Shown here: piece after piece, positions 18,063 through 27,297 of the stretch
How the letters are laid out: each line of letters opens with the position of its first letter
How positions within the stretch are numbered: the stretch's first letter is position 1
Source of the DNA: Xanthomonas sp. DAR 35659
Lineage (GTDB): Bacteria; Pseudomonadota; Gammaproteobacteria; Xanthomonadales; Xanthomonadaceae
NCBI RefSeq assembly: GCF_041242975.1
Contig: NZ_CP162488.1
Span: 4,082,001-4,146,000, forward strand
DNA: 64,000 nt
Reading direction: 5' to 3'
Made by a program: the position numbers and the translations under genes
Notes under the pieces: model-generated
Databases searched by the model: none
What the model was told of the DNA's origin: nothing
What the model saw: the letters and a program-made list of their open reading frames with translations, nothing else

Positions 18063-20636
18063 TTACAGTGTCATTCGCGGCCCTTGCTCCTGCTGCTGAG
18101 TCTGTCGCTGGGTTTGCTCCAGCGCCTGCTGGCGGACCTGATCCTGCTTGATGACCTCCGCCTGCTGCAGACTCTGCTCCGCCGGCTGCTGAGCCGCCTC
18201 TCTGCCATCCACCCGAGCGTGGAAGATCGGCAGCTTGTCACCGAACGGCGCGTAGACCGCCAGCACGTTCTCCGCTCCGTCCTTGCCCAGCGCACCCGTC
18301 ACCCGGTCCACCCGTTTCACCAGCGGATCCTCAACCTGTTGCTTGTAGAGCGCCGCCGTGACGTTGCGGCTTTCCTCTTCGTTCCAGTTACCCGTGCCGC
18401 TGACCCAGGAGTGGATCGTCTGGTAGGTCGAGTGGTCTGGATGCGCGGGGTTGTCGGCCAGGATCGGACCGTTTGCGTCCTTCTCCTGCGCCGGTTCGGC
18501 CTCAGGCTCTTTGCTGCGGCTCGGCGCGGTCACAGAGACCGTCGCCAACGTCGGCACGTGCGCCACAGCGGGCTGGCCCAACTCGGCCTTCGCTTGGCGC
18601 AGCTCCTCGGAGGTGGTCACCGCGACTTGATGGGCCACGCCGTCCTGGCCGACCTTGAAGTGTGCGATCGGACTGTCGTAGCCGTATTGGCCCTGCTCGT
18701 TGGGCTTCAACTTCTGAATCGTCGGACCGGCGAGGCCTTCAGCGTCCTTTGTCCGCTGCGTGGCGAGTTCCACTGCCTGCAGATTGTGCTCCTGCGCGTT
18801 GAGGTCGACGCCAGCGGCTCGATACCGATGCAGGAGCTCGTTGTGCTCCATCTGCGCCGCCGTGGGCACTGGGCGAGCCTCAATGGCCGCCAGGGTTTCC
18901 TGGGCGCGCTCCAGGGACGGCTGGCGCATCTGGTTCGTGAGCTCCAGCTCCGCCGCCAGGTTGCCGGTCGCCACTCCGTCCTTGCCGAGCCACTGCCCGG
19001 CCTCGTTGCGCTGGTAGGTCTGACCATCGTGGCCCTGCACCCGGTCTTGCTGGGCACGAGCACTTTCCACCGCCGCCGGCACCGCCACCCCATAGTCCTG
19101 CCCTCGCTGGGCAGCGTGACTCTCCAGGTAGGCCTGGGCAATGGCCTCGCGGCCAGTGGCGATGTTGCCCTCGATCCGGGACAGAGCCTCCTGATTCAGG
19201 CGCTGCGTCTGCTCTGCGTTCGCGATCTGCGGCTCGTAGACGCCGCGATCATCCGCCCCCGTCACGCCGGTTTTGACCTGGCGCTCCCACTTCTCCGTGT
19301 CTGGATTGCGGTGCCAGTTCTGGTTGTCTAACCCAATCCGATCGCCAGGCTGGGCCGGCAAATTGAACGGGTCCTGCGGCGGGGGCGCTTTGCCCAAAGC
19401 AAATTCAACAGCCTTGGCATTGGCCATCGCGCCCAGTTCCTGGGATTTCGCGTAGCTGGCCACCACGTCCTGCTCGACCGCCTTGCCCTGCCCTTCTTGC
19501 AGCTGGCCTTGGCGCTCCCAGTTGCGGCCGTTGAATTGCCAGTCCACCCCCGCCTTGTCGGTCTGGTGGAAGATGTCTCGGTTTTCTTTCAGGTCCACGG
19601 CCTTGTCGAAGGCCTTGCTCATCAAGATCGCATCGCCCACCACCAGCGCCGCAGGCACAAACCCGCTGCTGCTGCCCAGCGCGGCCGAGGTGGCCGCGCC
19701 GCCGGCCCAGCCACCCGCGTTGCGAGCAATGGCGTGCTGAACTTCCGACTGCGCCGCCGTGGTGTTGCCCTGCTCCATCAGCGCCGAAGCCGTGCGGGCG
19801 GTCATCACCGCATCGGCCCCCGTCGCCAGGAGTCCGCCGGCACGGGTCAGGCCGCGCGCGGACGCCTCGCCCATCAGCAACTGCATGGCAACTTCGCCAC
19901 GTTGGCCGCGGGGCACGCGAAGATTCTGTGCGGCTTCCTCACCTAGGGTCTGCTCGACCTTGAGGATGCCCTGCTCAGACAAGACCACGCGCCCATCGTG
20001 GTGGGCATTGGCGATCGCGAGCGACAACCCGCTGCGCTGAAGTTCGATGTCCCCGCCTCGAATGATGGCGGTGTTGCTGAGCTGAATCTGACTGAGCGTA
20101 GTGACGATGCGAGATTCAGAGTTCGTCACACCGGCCCAACCACGATCAACTCCGGTGAGCCCTTTAAGAACACCAAGCTGTTGAGTATGCGCTTGGTGAT
20201 AGTCTGAGCTGTTTTGCAGAAAGCTCTGAGTTTTCAGGCTGGCCTGAGCAGGGGTAAGACCAAGCGGTGTGTTGGTGTTCAAGTCATTGTTAATCAGGCC
20301 AACTGCAAGAGTGTCGCGCAACTGCTCCACACGCTGGGCCACGCGATTCAACGCTTCAGGGTCACCTCGCAAAGCCGCTCGACCATCTCGAGTTGCCTGA
20401 ATTTCTTCCAATTGCTTAATTACGCCATACTGATAGGCGCCAAGCGGACCACCGCTGTGCGGCGAAATACCTAGAGATTGAGCGAACTTCGGATCGGACG
20501 GCAGGAAGATGCGGTTTTCCTGCGCATGAATATCAAACCGACCGGTCTCTTGCAGCTTCGCAAGCAACTTACTGTTTTTAAGCGTTTGTTGCTCGATCTC
20601 GTGATGATCTTGAAAAAGCGTCCGATATTTCGACAT
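18063..20636 (-). CDS. Type IV secretion effector with XVIPCD tail (X-Tfe)
   Basis: An 857-residue protein. The last 120 or so residues show the Xanthomonadales VirD4-interacting conserved domain: DNPAHPDHSTYQ, then VDRVTGALGKDGAENVLAVYA, then a glutamine-rich end. This tail targets toxins to the X-type T4SS that kills rival bacteria. The centre has a glycine-zipper-like hydrophobic stretch (NAGGWAGGAATSAALG, near residue 310) and three related W/Y-rich repeats (for example DWQFNGRNWERQ and NWHRNPDTEKWERQ). I recognise no catalytic domain. A good ribosome site (GGGAAGAG) precedes the ATG. The next gene upstream is the likely immunity gene. Confidence 0.82.
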   Translation of the reverse strand: MSKYRTLFQDHHEIEQQTLKNSKLLAKLQETGRFDIHAQENRIFLPSDPKFAQSLGISPHSGGPLGAYQYGVIKQLEEIQATRDGRAALRGDPEALNRVAQRVEQLRDTLAVGLINNDLNTNTPLGLTPAQASLKTQSFLQNSSDYHQAHTQQLGVLKGLTGVDRGWAGVTNSESRIVTTLSQIQLSNTAIIRGGDIELQRSGLSLAIANAHHDGRVVLSEQGILKVEQTLGEEAAQNLRVPRGQRGEVAMQLLMGEASARGLTRAGGLLATGADAVMTARTASALMEQGNTTAAQSEVQHAIARNAGGWAGGAATSAALGSSSGFVPAALVVGDAILMSKAFDKAVDLKENRDIFHQTDKAGVDWQFNGRNWERQGQLQEGQGKAVEQDVVASYAKSQELGAMANAKAVEFALGKAPPPQDPFNLPAQPGDRIGLDNQNWHRNPDTEKWERQVKTGVTGADDRGVYEPQIANAEQTQRLNQEALSRIEGNIATGREAIAQAYLESHAAQRGQDYGVAVPAAVESARAQQDRVQGHDGQTYQRNEAGQWLGKDGVATGNLAAELELTNQMRQPSLERAQETLAAIEARPVPTAAQMEHNELLHRYRAAGVDLNAQEHNLQAVELATQRTKDAEGLAGPTIQKLKPNEQGQYGYDSPIAHFKVGQDGVAHQVAVTTSEELRQAKAELGQPAVAHVPTLATVSVTAPSRSKEPEAEPAQEKDANGPILADNPAHPDHSTYQTIHSWVSGTGNWNEEESRNVTAALYKQQVEDPLVKRVDRVTGALGKDGAENVLAVYAPFGDKLPIFHARVDGREAAQQPAEQSLQQAEVIKQDQVRQQALEQTQRQTQQQEQGPRMTL

Positions 20637-20669
20637 AAACTAAGCTCTTCCCTGCTCGTATTCGGCGCA

Positions 20670-21299
20670 TCAACGATTCACAACGTCGTAGAACCATAGC
20701 CCGTCGGAATTCCCATTGGCGCCAATTCCGGCGGCCTCAACCGCCTCCTTGAATACCCGATCGCAAAATACGCCATCATTGAACGGAAGCTTAAATACAT
20801 GCGCATTTCCGAGCACGTCACGCCTGAAAGCCAATCGGCTACCGCCTGCAAGGCTGTAATACTTTCCAGCTTCGTAATCGTCGCCGATTTTTATATCAAG
20901 CTCCGAGGCTTCCTCATCCAAAGCATCTAACGTGCGAACAACATCGCATAGAAAGACAGTCGGCCCCTTGGAACCATCGGCCAAGCGATAGTCGGTATCA
21001 GCAAAAGCAAAGGCATCCGCATCCACAGATTCCATCACATTGCGGAGTCGCTCGGAGACCAGCCAATAGCCACTGAAGCCCCCCTCAAGATCCTGAGGCA
21101 ACGCTCCTTCCTTTGGGTCGTAGATCAATCGTGGCGTCTCTCTCAACGGAGGAAATCCACCTTCGTCCGGCTGCAAAATAAGCCGGGGCGGCGTCAACAG
21201 AGCCTGCTCATTTTCGAAGATCACCCCGTGGCCCTTTCCCCCACGCCTGGCGTCCGGCAGCAACTCGAAAAACTCTCCCTTTTTGGGCTGATTGGTCAT
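20670..21299 (-). CDS. DUF1629 protein, candidate immunity protein of the effector
   Basis: A 209-residue protein beginning MTNQPKKGEFFELLPDARRGG. The layout and the FFELLPDA start suggest the DUF1629 (Imm11/Imm43-like) family, often found as immunity proteins next to toxins. There is no clear signal peptide. It lies 33 bp before the effector start on the same strand, so the two are probably one transcript with the protective protein made first. I chose ATG 21299 because GGAA precedes it by 6 bases. The match is from memory of the family pattern. Confidence 0.6.
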   Translation of the reverse strand: MTNQPKKGEFFELLPDARRGGKGHGVIFENEQALLTPPRLILQPDEGGFPPLRETPRLIYDPKEGALPQDLEGGFSGYWLVSERLRNVMESVDADAFAFADTDYRLADGSKGPTVFLCDVVRTLDALDEEASELDIKIGDDYEAGKYYSLAGGSRLAFRRDVLGNAHVFKLPFNDGVFCDRVFKEAVEAAGIGANGNSDGLWFYDVVNR

Positions 21300-21446
21300 C
21301 TTGGTTTCCATGCGTTGCACCCCGTCCATAGGCTCACGTCCATCGACTACTGTGACCGGAGTCTAGCGCTATCGTCCGCACCTTGGGCAGACAAATCGGC
21401 AAGGGTCGTGACACGCCTACCGCCACCCGTGCTGTGTCCCAGGGAC

Positions 21447-22133
21447 TCAGCGCTTTGCCGGCTCCCACCCTGTCCGCACGGCCTCCTCAGGGCTGCAGAA
21501 CATCCGCTCGCCGCGGCTCAGGTCGATGCTCGTGCGCTTGTAGTCCCGCTGCCCGGGCACGTGGTAGATCTTCTTGCCCTGACGGGAGATGTTGCCCTTG
21601 ATGCGGCATCCGCTGCGCATGGGTGGCGTGGCCACCTGGGCCTGGCGGGCTGCCTGATCCCGCTTGCCGCGCCGGTAGTCGGCGGGCAGCTGGAAGGTCC
21701 CTTGCCAGAGGTTGCGCCGCTGCTGGCGCGCGCCGACTTCGTCAGCGATGAACGCCGTGGCGTATTGGCGATACGCGACCGCCCAACCGGAGCTCACCAT
21801 CCAGCGATTGACCGACTGCCCTTGGACGAAGCACTCCGCGACCACCCGCCCATAGCGGTCGGTGTCCTTGGGCTGGCAACGAACGGTCTTGTCCAGCACA
21901 TAGCCGTCCAGCGCGGCGGCGGACCGCCGGCCACAGGGCCAGGAGCGCCCGTTCTTGGTGTTGCATTGCTGGGCGCTTTCCGGGGCATCAATGCCCCACA
22001 AGCGGATGCGTTGCTTGGCCACGGTGAGGGTATCGCCGTCCGTGACGGTCGCGCGACCAACCAGCTCTCCTGCCACGCCAGGAACCGAAGCAAAAACCAA
22101 AAGCAGAATCACCCGACCTTTCAACACCATCAA
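21447..22133 (-). CDS. Exported thermonuclease-like (SNase) protein
   Basis: A 228-residue protein with a signal peptide (residues 1-22, ending VAG). The staphylococcal nuclease fold follows: ATVTDGDTLTV, IRLWGIDAPES and DRYGRVVAECFVQG contain the expected acidic and arginine residues. The C-terminal 60 residues are a cysteine-containing extension (CRIKGNISRQGKKIYHVPG to MFCSPEEA) found in other bacterial SNase proteins. It likely cuts DNA or RNA outside the cytoplasm. It stands just upstream of the DUF1629/effector pair on the same strand. Confidence 0.88.
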   Translation of the reverse strand: MMVLKGRVILLLVFASVPGVAGELVGRATVTDGDTLTVAKQRIRLWGIDAPESAQQCNTKNGRSWPCGRRSAAALDGYVLDKTVRCQPKDTDRYGRVVAECFVQGQSVNRWMVSSGWAVAYRQYATAFIADEVGARQQRRNLWQGTFQLPADYRRGKRDQAARQAQVATPPMRSGCRIKGNISRQGKKIYHVPGQRDYKRTSIDLSRGERMFCSPEEAVRTGWEPAKR

Positions 22134-22237
22134 AAATGACTTCCTCTAAGCGCACGCTCGGGTCGCGAGCGCCCGTTCAAACAGGATCCGACACTTTAGC
22201 GGAAGTGGCAAAGGCGCGCCGACCAGACGAAAATCTT

Positions 22238-22438
22238 TCAACCCAGACTTGCATTCCTGGTGTGGTCGCCGTCGGTCCCTTCTACGACAACGAAGGTGCT
22301 CACCAGCCAGCCGTATGTATCGCTCAGGGCATCGGCGATACCCTCTTCGCTCTCGCATCCTACCGTGGCTTCACTCGGCAATGCGGGACGCTTGCCGTCT
22401 GCTGCCCATACCATCCCGCGCACGTGAAACGCCTTCAT
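22238..22438 (-). CDS. Small hypothetical protein
   Basis: A 66-residue frame from the ATG at 22438 (an earlier ATG at 22462 is possible). It reads VRGMVWAADGKRPALPSEA, then DALSDTYGWLVSTFVV, which looks like a folded small protein rather than a shadow frame. It follows the 22481-22891 gene on the same strand. No function can be given. Confidence 0.45.
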   Translation of the reverse strand: MKAFHVRGMVWAADGKRPALPSEATVGCESEEGIADALSDTYGWLVSTFVVVEGTDGDHTRNASLG

Positions 22439-22480
22439 TCCTGTTCCATGGACGGCCCACACCTAAAAGATGTTCTTGCG

Positions 22481-22891
22481 TCAGATCAGCCTTTCGTAAT
22501 CCTTCTCACTGATCCCGAGGAAAGCGCAGACGCTCCGTCGATCAAGAATCTTCGAGAACTCCCTTACCTGTGCTTTAACCAAGTATCGAGATGGCGCCAA
22601 TGGGTTCACGAGCAACCCAATAATTAAGCGACCGAGGCTACTTCTATCCAACTTCTGCTGAGCTCTCCAAAGCGCATTTCTCTGGTCTGGAGGAAAGCCT
22701 ACCCCTAACGTATGGTCAACCATCAAATCGAGTTCAGCACGTCTCAATTTGTCACGATCAGCCCGCGCAGGAATCGGCGCCTGCTCTTCATGAAGCGATA
22801 TCGCTCGCAGGTCGTATTCCTGGCGGCTCAATCGCCGCCCGTATTCAGGGCCCCCTGCTTCCGGGTCCCCTTGGTCTTGACTCTGGTCCAT
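22481..22891 (-). CDS. Hypothetical protein, overlaps the 22845-23795 gene
   Basis: A 136-residue protein that I do not recognise. It begins with a Gly/Gln/Asp-rich segment and is otherwise helical and charged, with one hydrophobic patch (LGRLIIGLLVNPLA). Its ATG lies inside the 3' end of the upstream gene (47-bp overlap), so it depends on that gene's translation. The pair may be a two-part system such as toxin and antidote, but nothing in the sequence proves it. Both would be poorly detected by homology from memory. Confidence 0.5.
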   Translation of the reverse strand: MDQSQDQGDPEAGGPEYGRRLSRQEYDLRAISLHEEQAPIPARADRDKLRRAELDLMVDHTLGVGFPPDQRNALWRAQQKLDRSSLGRLIIGLLVNPLAPSRYLVKAQVREFSKILDRRSVCAFLGISEKDYERLI

Positions 22892-23795
22892 AGATGTTTT
22901 CAACGATATCTGGGTCGGATAGCACCATGCGGTGATCGGAAGAAATGTCAAGTAGAGCTTCATATTCCTGACCCGACAAGATCGCGGAAAGACTTGCTTG
23001 GAACTCTTGTGTTAATTGATCAAAATTCCTAACAAACCGGTACCAGCCGCCCTGTCCACTTTCGACGAACTCTCGCTCGATCGCCTCCCGCGAGCTCTCG
23101 AATTGCTCGCGAATTTTCATCACCTCATGATACTGCGCAACTGCGAACCGCTTGCCAGTGACGATTGCACGATGCCGAACCAATAGTCTGAAGCTTTCAA
23201 TCTGGAATTTTGCAGCCCTCTCCGCTTCATAGCTGCTCCACGGCTCCCCAGCTGCCTGCTGACTCGCGCCCCAAATGGCATCAGTATCAAGCACGAGTTC
23301 GGGATAAATCTCTCGAGCCAGGCTGACACTTTCATCTATGAAACTGCGCTCAGCAAACGCTCGCGACTGCGAGGAGGTTTGTATGCCTTGGTATAGACAT
23401 ACATCCAAGTCACCAAACACCCCTGCTCGCGTGTAAAGAGGCGCTTTGAACATGCCAAACCCAGCTGACGGGCGACCGAAAAGGCCGTAGATAGAAACCG
23501 ACAAAAGGTGGCCGCGAACTCCGTTCGCAGTGATAAGTGCTGGCATGAGAATCCGGTTAGCCGATTGGTGGCAGACCCCATTGATAAGGTAGTGAGTGAC
23601 GCCTGCCCGCTCATCGGGCTCGCCTATTGCATCTGCGCGTTTCGTGCTGCCGTGGGCGGAGCGAACAGTGGTTCCGCCACTTTTTCCTCCCCAACATCCC
23701 CAACCGTAGCTCCCGCCTCCACACTCGATGTAGGCATGATCGGCAGCATGAAGCGCCAGCTTTGTTGGATAGCAACAGACGTTCAGCACACCCAT
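22845..23795 (-). CDS. Hypothetical protein with Cys/His-rich N-terminal domain
   Basis: A 316-residue protein without a family I can name. The first 120 residues look conserved in style: HAADHAYIECGGGSYGWGCWG, then THYLINGVCHQSANRILMPA. The spacing of Cys, His and Asn is reminiscent of a cysteine hydrolase, but this is a guess. The C-terminal half (residues 150-316) is a long helical region. There is no signal peptide or XVIPCD tail. Its 3' end overlaps the next gene. Confidence 0.55.
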   Translation of the reverse strand: MGVLNVCCYPTKLALHAADHAYIECGGGSYGWGCWGGKSGGTTVRSAHGSTKRADAIGEPDERAGVTHYLINGVCHQSANRILMPALITANGVRGHLLSVSIYGLFGRPSAGFGMFKAPLYTRAGVFGDLDVCLYQGIQTSSQSRAFAERSFIDESVSLAREIYPELVLDTDAIWGASQQAAGEPWSSYEAERAAKFQIESFRLLVRHRAIVTGKRFAVAQYHEVMKIREQFESSREAIEREFVESGQGGWYRFVRNFDQLTQEFQASLSAILSGQEYEALLDISSDHRMVLSDPDIVENIYGPESRPRGPGSRGP

Positions 23796-24024
23796 ACAAT
23801 CCTCCTTGATTACACCGCTGAGTAGATAGCTGATTTCACCAGATTATCCGAATTTACGCCGCCCCGCCTATCGCGCAGACCGTGGCTACAGCACCTGCAC
23901 CAGGCTGTTTGTCATCTTCATCCTACCAACAGGTTCCGCGCAAAACACGCTGATCTCTTGCTTCAGGTGGTGCTCCTGACGCTCGCAGTCTAGCCTTGGC
24001 AGACCACATAGGTGAAGGGGCGGG

Positions 24025-24507
24025 CTATGCCCACCCCCTGCTGGCCAGGCTGACGTGCTGCCGGCCGCCGATGACCAGGTGGTCGAGGACCCGGATGTCG
24101 AGAAGCGCCAACGCCTGCTTCAGTCGCTCGGTGACTTGGCGGTCGGCTTGGCTGGGCTCCGGGTTCCCGCTTGGGTGGTTGTGGAAGAGGATGACCGCGG
24201 CAGCGTTGAGGTCCAAGGCGCGCTTGGCGACGACTCGGTTGTGGACTTCGCAGGCGTCGGTCGTGCCGCTGAAGAGGTGCTCGGTCGCCAGGATGTGGTG
24301 CTTGGTGTCGAGGAAGACGACGCCGAAGACTTCGTGAGGCAGGTGGGCGCAGCGGGCGACCAGGTAGCTGCCGGCCTGCTCGGGGCTGTCGATGCGGCCC
24401 AGCCGCTGGAGGCGTTGCTCTAGGATGGTGGCGGCGGCGAGCAGGATGCCTTCTTCGTCCATCTGGAGCTGGTATTGGGCCGTGCGGTCCTTGGTGCTGC
24501 GCTTCAT
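24025..24507 (-). CDS. RadC-like JAB/MPN domain protein of mobile elements
   Basis: A 160-residue protein with the JAB metalloprotease-like signature HNHPSGNPEPSQAD in the last third. Short RadC-like proteins of this length are common on integrated elements and plasmids; their role is unclear, and the old DNA-repair label is doubtful. I chose ATG 24507, which has a GGAGAAG ribosome site, over a longer frame. The gene is divergent from the GNAT gene, 351 bp away. Confidence 0.9.
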   Translation of the reverse strand: MKRSTKDRTAQYQLQMDEEGILLAAATILEQRLQRLGRIDSPEQAGSYLVARCAHLPHEVFGVVFLDTKHHILATEHLFSGTTDACEVHNRVVAKRALDLNAAAVILFHNHPSGNPEPSQADRQVTERLKQALALLDIRVLDHLVIGGRQHVSLASRGWA

Positions 24508-24858
24508 CGGTTCTTCTCCACCAGCGCGTTGTGCGCCTCGTGGGAACCGGCAGGCGGAGCGCCAGGCTCGACCGCACCCGGGAGTGAGCACCGTTAGGCG
24601 CGCAGCGGAGGGCCGGAACAACGTGGAGGAGGCCTGCCCTTGCGGTCGGGACAGCGAAGCTATGGTCCCTTTAAGAGGCCCAGCGTTGGTGGAGATGAAA
24701 TGCGTTGAAACCCAGCCCAAGTGGCAAATACCGACCTGAGTGGGCAGGAGGACAGCAGGCGTTCTCGGCCAGTGGACTTGATGGGTCAGCGCCCTGAGGA
24801 TCTGGCCTTTGCGCATTGCCTTTGCGAGGCGCTTGCGTGTCTGAGGCAAACTGGAGGC
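24508..24858. other. Intergenic region between radC-like and GNAT genes
   Basis: A 351-bp divergent gap. It must hold the promoters of both genes. I found no clear tRNA, repeat or hairpin in it. Confidence 0.5.
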
Positions 24859-25386
24859 ATGGATACGATTCGAAACTACAGCCCTGAACACTTTGGTGCC
24901 TGCCTGGCGCTGTTCGATGGCAACGTGCCGGCGTTCTTCAGCGCTGAGGAACGCCCTGACTTCATGCGATTTCTAACGCACCATGCCGCCGCTTGGCACT
25001 ACAGAGTCATTGAATGTGCGGGGGAAGTGATTGCATGCGGGGGCTACTCCATCAGCACGGATGGCACGACGGCAAGCCTCTGCTGGGGCATGGTCCATCC
25101 GACGCTGCATCGACAAGGACTGGGGACCATGCTGCTCTTGGCTCGGCTGGAAGCGTTGCGCCTGAGACCGGACATCGAGCAAGTCGTGTTGGACACCAGC
25201 CAACACACCCAGGCCTTCTACGCTCGCTTTGGCTTCGTTGTGAAGCAAGTAATGCCAGATGGCTACAGTGCTGGCTTGGACCGTTGGGATATGGCACTCG
25301 ATCTGGAGGCACCGACACAGCGCTGCTCGAGCATCCCGCCGGACGAACGACCATCGGTCCCGCTCCGCACCACAGGCGTTTCGTGA
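24859..25386 (+). CDS. GNAT family N-acetyltransferase
   Basis: A 175-residue protein. The acetyl-CoA binding signature is HRQGLGTMLLLARLEAL near residue 90, followed by the usual AFYARFGFVVKQV end of the GNAT fold. The ATG at 24859 is preceded by CTGGAGGC, a strong ribosome site, so I preferred it over an in-frame start 138 bp earlier. The substrate is unknown. It stands alone between the radC-like gene and the second integrase. Confidence 0.88.
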   Translation: MDTIRNYSPEHFGACLALFDGNVPAFFSAEERPDFMRFLTHHAAAWHYRVIECAGEVIACGGYSISTDGTTASLCWGMVHPTLHRQGLGTMLLLARLEALRLRPDIEQVVLDTSQHTQAFYARFGFVVKQVMPDGYSAGLDRWDMALDLEAPTQRCSSIPPDERPSVPLRTTGVS

Positions 25387-25773
25387 AGCACCAAGTGTCC
25401 CCACCCTGTGCATGAGAAATTTCTGAGCCAGCGGCATCACCCTCCCCCTTAGAGCAATAAATCAAACTAACAATAATAGGCTAACATTTAAGATTCATTC
25501 ATCTTAAAGCCAGGCCCTCAAAGCCATTTAGTTAGCTTATTTACTTTAAACGGTACGCTAATGACCGTGGGAAAATGCGCTCTGCAGAATATCAAACCAT
25601 TGATTCATATATAACTTTAACCTCCAAGGCGGGCGGGACGACACACCTGGAGAAAGTCGCAAAAAGGGTCTCCCTACTAGCGCCTACAGGCGTTGTAAAA
25701 AGTCTCGAAATCCCGTTGACGATTTCAGCCTTTGTCGTATCCCTACTTCCATCTCTCAGATGGAAGCAACGCA
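25387..25773. other. AT-rich intergenic region before the second integrase
   Basis: A 387-bp gap. The part from about 25450 to 25620 is much richer in A and T than its surroundings and contains a small inverted repeat around AAGATTCATTCATCTTAA. It may hold the promoter or attachment site of the second integrase. No gene is convincing. Confidence 0.45.
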
Positions 25774-27165
25774 GTGACCTCACCCACATCGCAGTATCTC
25801 AACTCCTACTTGTCCGACCCCACCGGCACGCTCACACTCACCAACGTTCGCATCGGCCGTGTCCGCATCGGCGAGATGATTGTCGCCGGCCGTGAGGCGG
25901 CCATCCACGCCCAGGAAATCATCAACGACGCATGCGAACGAGCCCGCCGTGCCCGCCTGGGTAAGAACGCAACGCGCTACCCAGAGCCGCTCCCCGTCGC
26001 TGCTCCTGCCCGATTGTTGTCCGTCGAGATCCGAGACTACTTGGCCGACCGCGAACGCATGGGCTTGGTTCGCGACACTATCGAGGGGACCACCCGCACC
26101 CTAAAGCTCCTCCAGATGGCCTGCGGCGACATTCCTGTCTCTCGCATTGATCATGCCCACATCTACCGGCTCTGGGAATTGATGCGGTGGGCGCCACCAC
26201 TATTCCTTTCCAATCCGGTATATCGCACCTGGACATTTGAGCAAGCCGTGGCGGAAGGCAAACGGCTGCACGTTAGCCCTCCAGCACCCGCGACGCTTGA
26301 GAAACATCGAAGATTCCTTGTCACCTTCTTTGGCCGACTGGAAAACGTCAAAGCCATCGTGGGTTCCCCGATGCGGGTGTTTTCCGAGGTCAAGAAGGAC
26401 CTGGTCGTCGATCCAAACAAAGCAGAGAGGTTGTTCGATGAGGAAGACCTTCAGCGCATCTTCGCTCCTCAAACGTTCATTCCTTGGGCGATGAAAGCAC
26501 CTCACCGCTGGTGGGTGCCGATGATTGGGCTCTATACCGGCGCACGTATCAACGAAGTCGCTCAGCTCAAGTTGGCGGACGTCGTTCAGGAGAGCGGTGT
26601 GTGGTGCATTCGCATCCAAAAGACTGTTGACGCGGACCTTAGCCATAAAGACAGGAATCGAAGCCGCCAAAGCCTAAAAGGCAAAGCAGCGGTTCGAACC
26701 TTGCCCATCCCCCAACCGCTGCTGGACGCCGGGTTCCTAGCCTTTGTGGACGACATCCGGGCCTGCGGGCACCCCCGCCTCTTCCCGCACCTCTCTGCCG
26801 GAGTGAGGCGCGATACCGGCGAAACCAACACGCGATACAGCCAAGGAGTCCTGAGCCAGTTCAGCGCTTACATGAAAGGCCTAGGCTTTGCGAAAGGGGT
26901 GGGCTTCCATGCCTTCAGGCACACCATCGCCACAGAACTTCATCACTTGGGTATGGCCGACGAAGACATTGCCTTGGTCACTGGCCACTCGATTAGCAAG
27001 GCCGTGCCAGTGCTGCACGAGGCTTACTTCCACAAGAAGCCGGCCTTTGCCCGGGCAAAGCAAATTACGGTGCTGGAGCAGTATCGGCCCAATGTGACGT
27101 TGCCGGTTTACCAAGCGGGACAGTTCAAAGCGACTTTAGCCGATCCACGGAAGTTCTACCCATGA
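25774..27165 (+). CDS. Second tyrosine integrase, inside the island
   Basis: A tyrosine recombinase of about 463 residues. The catalytic blocks are IGLYTGARINEVAQL, HAFRHTIATEL, VTGHSIS and the nucleophile in HEAYFHKK. The GTG at 25774 has GGAAG at a good distance; a TTG at 25732 would add 14 residues. It differs clearly from the integrase at the left end, including its first 130 residues. Its presence in the middle of the island suggests a nested or captured second element. I could not find its attachment repeats. Confidence 0.88.
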   Translation: MTSPTSQYLNSYLSDPTGTLTLTNVRIGRVRIGEMIVAGREAAIHAQEIINDACERARRARLGKNATRYPEPLPVAAPARLLSVEIRDYLADRERMGLVRDTIEGTTRTLKLLQMACGDIPVSRIDHAHIYRLWELMRWAPPLFLSNPVYRTWTFEQAVAEGKRLHVSPPAPATLEKHRRFLVTFFGRLENVKAIVGSPMRVFSEVKKDLVVDPNKAERLFDEEDLQRIFAPQTFIPWAMKAPHRWWVPMIGLYTGARINEVAQLKLADVVQESGVWCIRIQKTVDADLSHKDRNRSRQSLKGKAAVRTLPIPQPLLDAGFLAFVDDIRACGHPRLFPHLSAGVRRDTGETNTRYSQGVLSQFSAYMKGLGFAKGVGFHAFRHTIATELHHLGMADEDIALVTGHSISKAVPVLHEAYFHKKPAFARAKQITVLEQYRPNVTLPVYQAGQFKATLADPRKFYP

Positions 27166-27297
27166 GACCAAGCGGCAATTAAAGGAATGGACGACTGCCA
27201 CGCCAAGGACGGCATAATCAGGGCCATTGCTTCACGGTTCAGAGGACCGACTTGGCGCACATTCCGCAGACGAGACAGTCACCCAAGAGGGGAAGAA

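Noticed and set aside
18084..19331. Long plus-strand open frame across the effector gene
   Set aside because: It is the antisense of the XVIPCD effector, whose tail, start site and family match are clear. High GC makes long shadow frames common.
22136..22627. Plus-strand open frame of 163 codons
   Set aside because: It overlaps two minus-strand frames that look more protein-like and has no motif or clear ribosome site.
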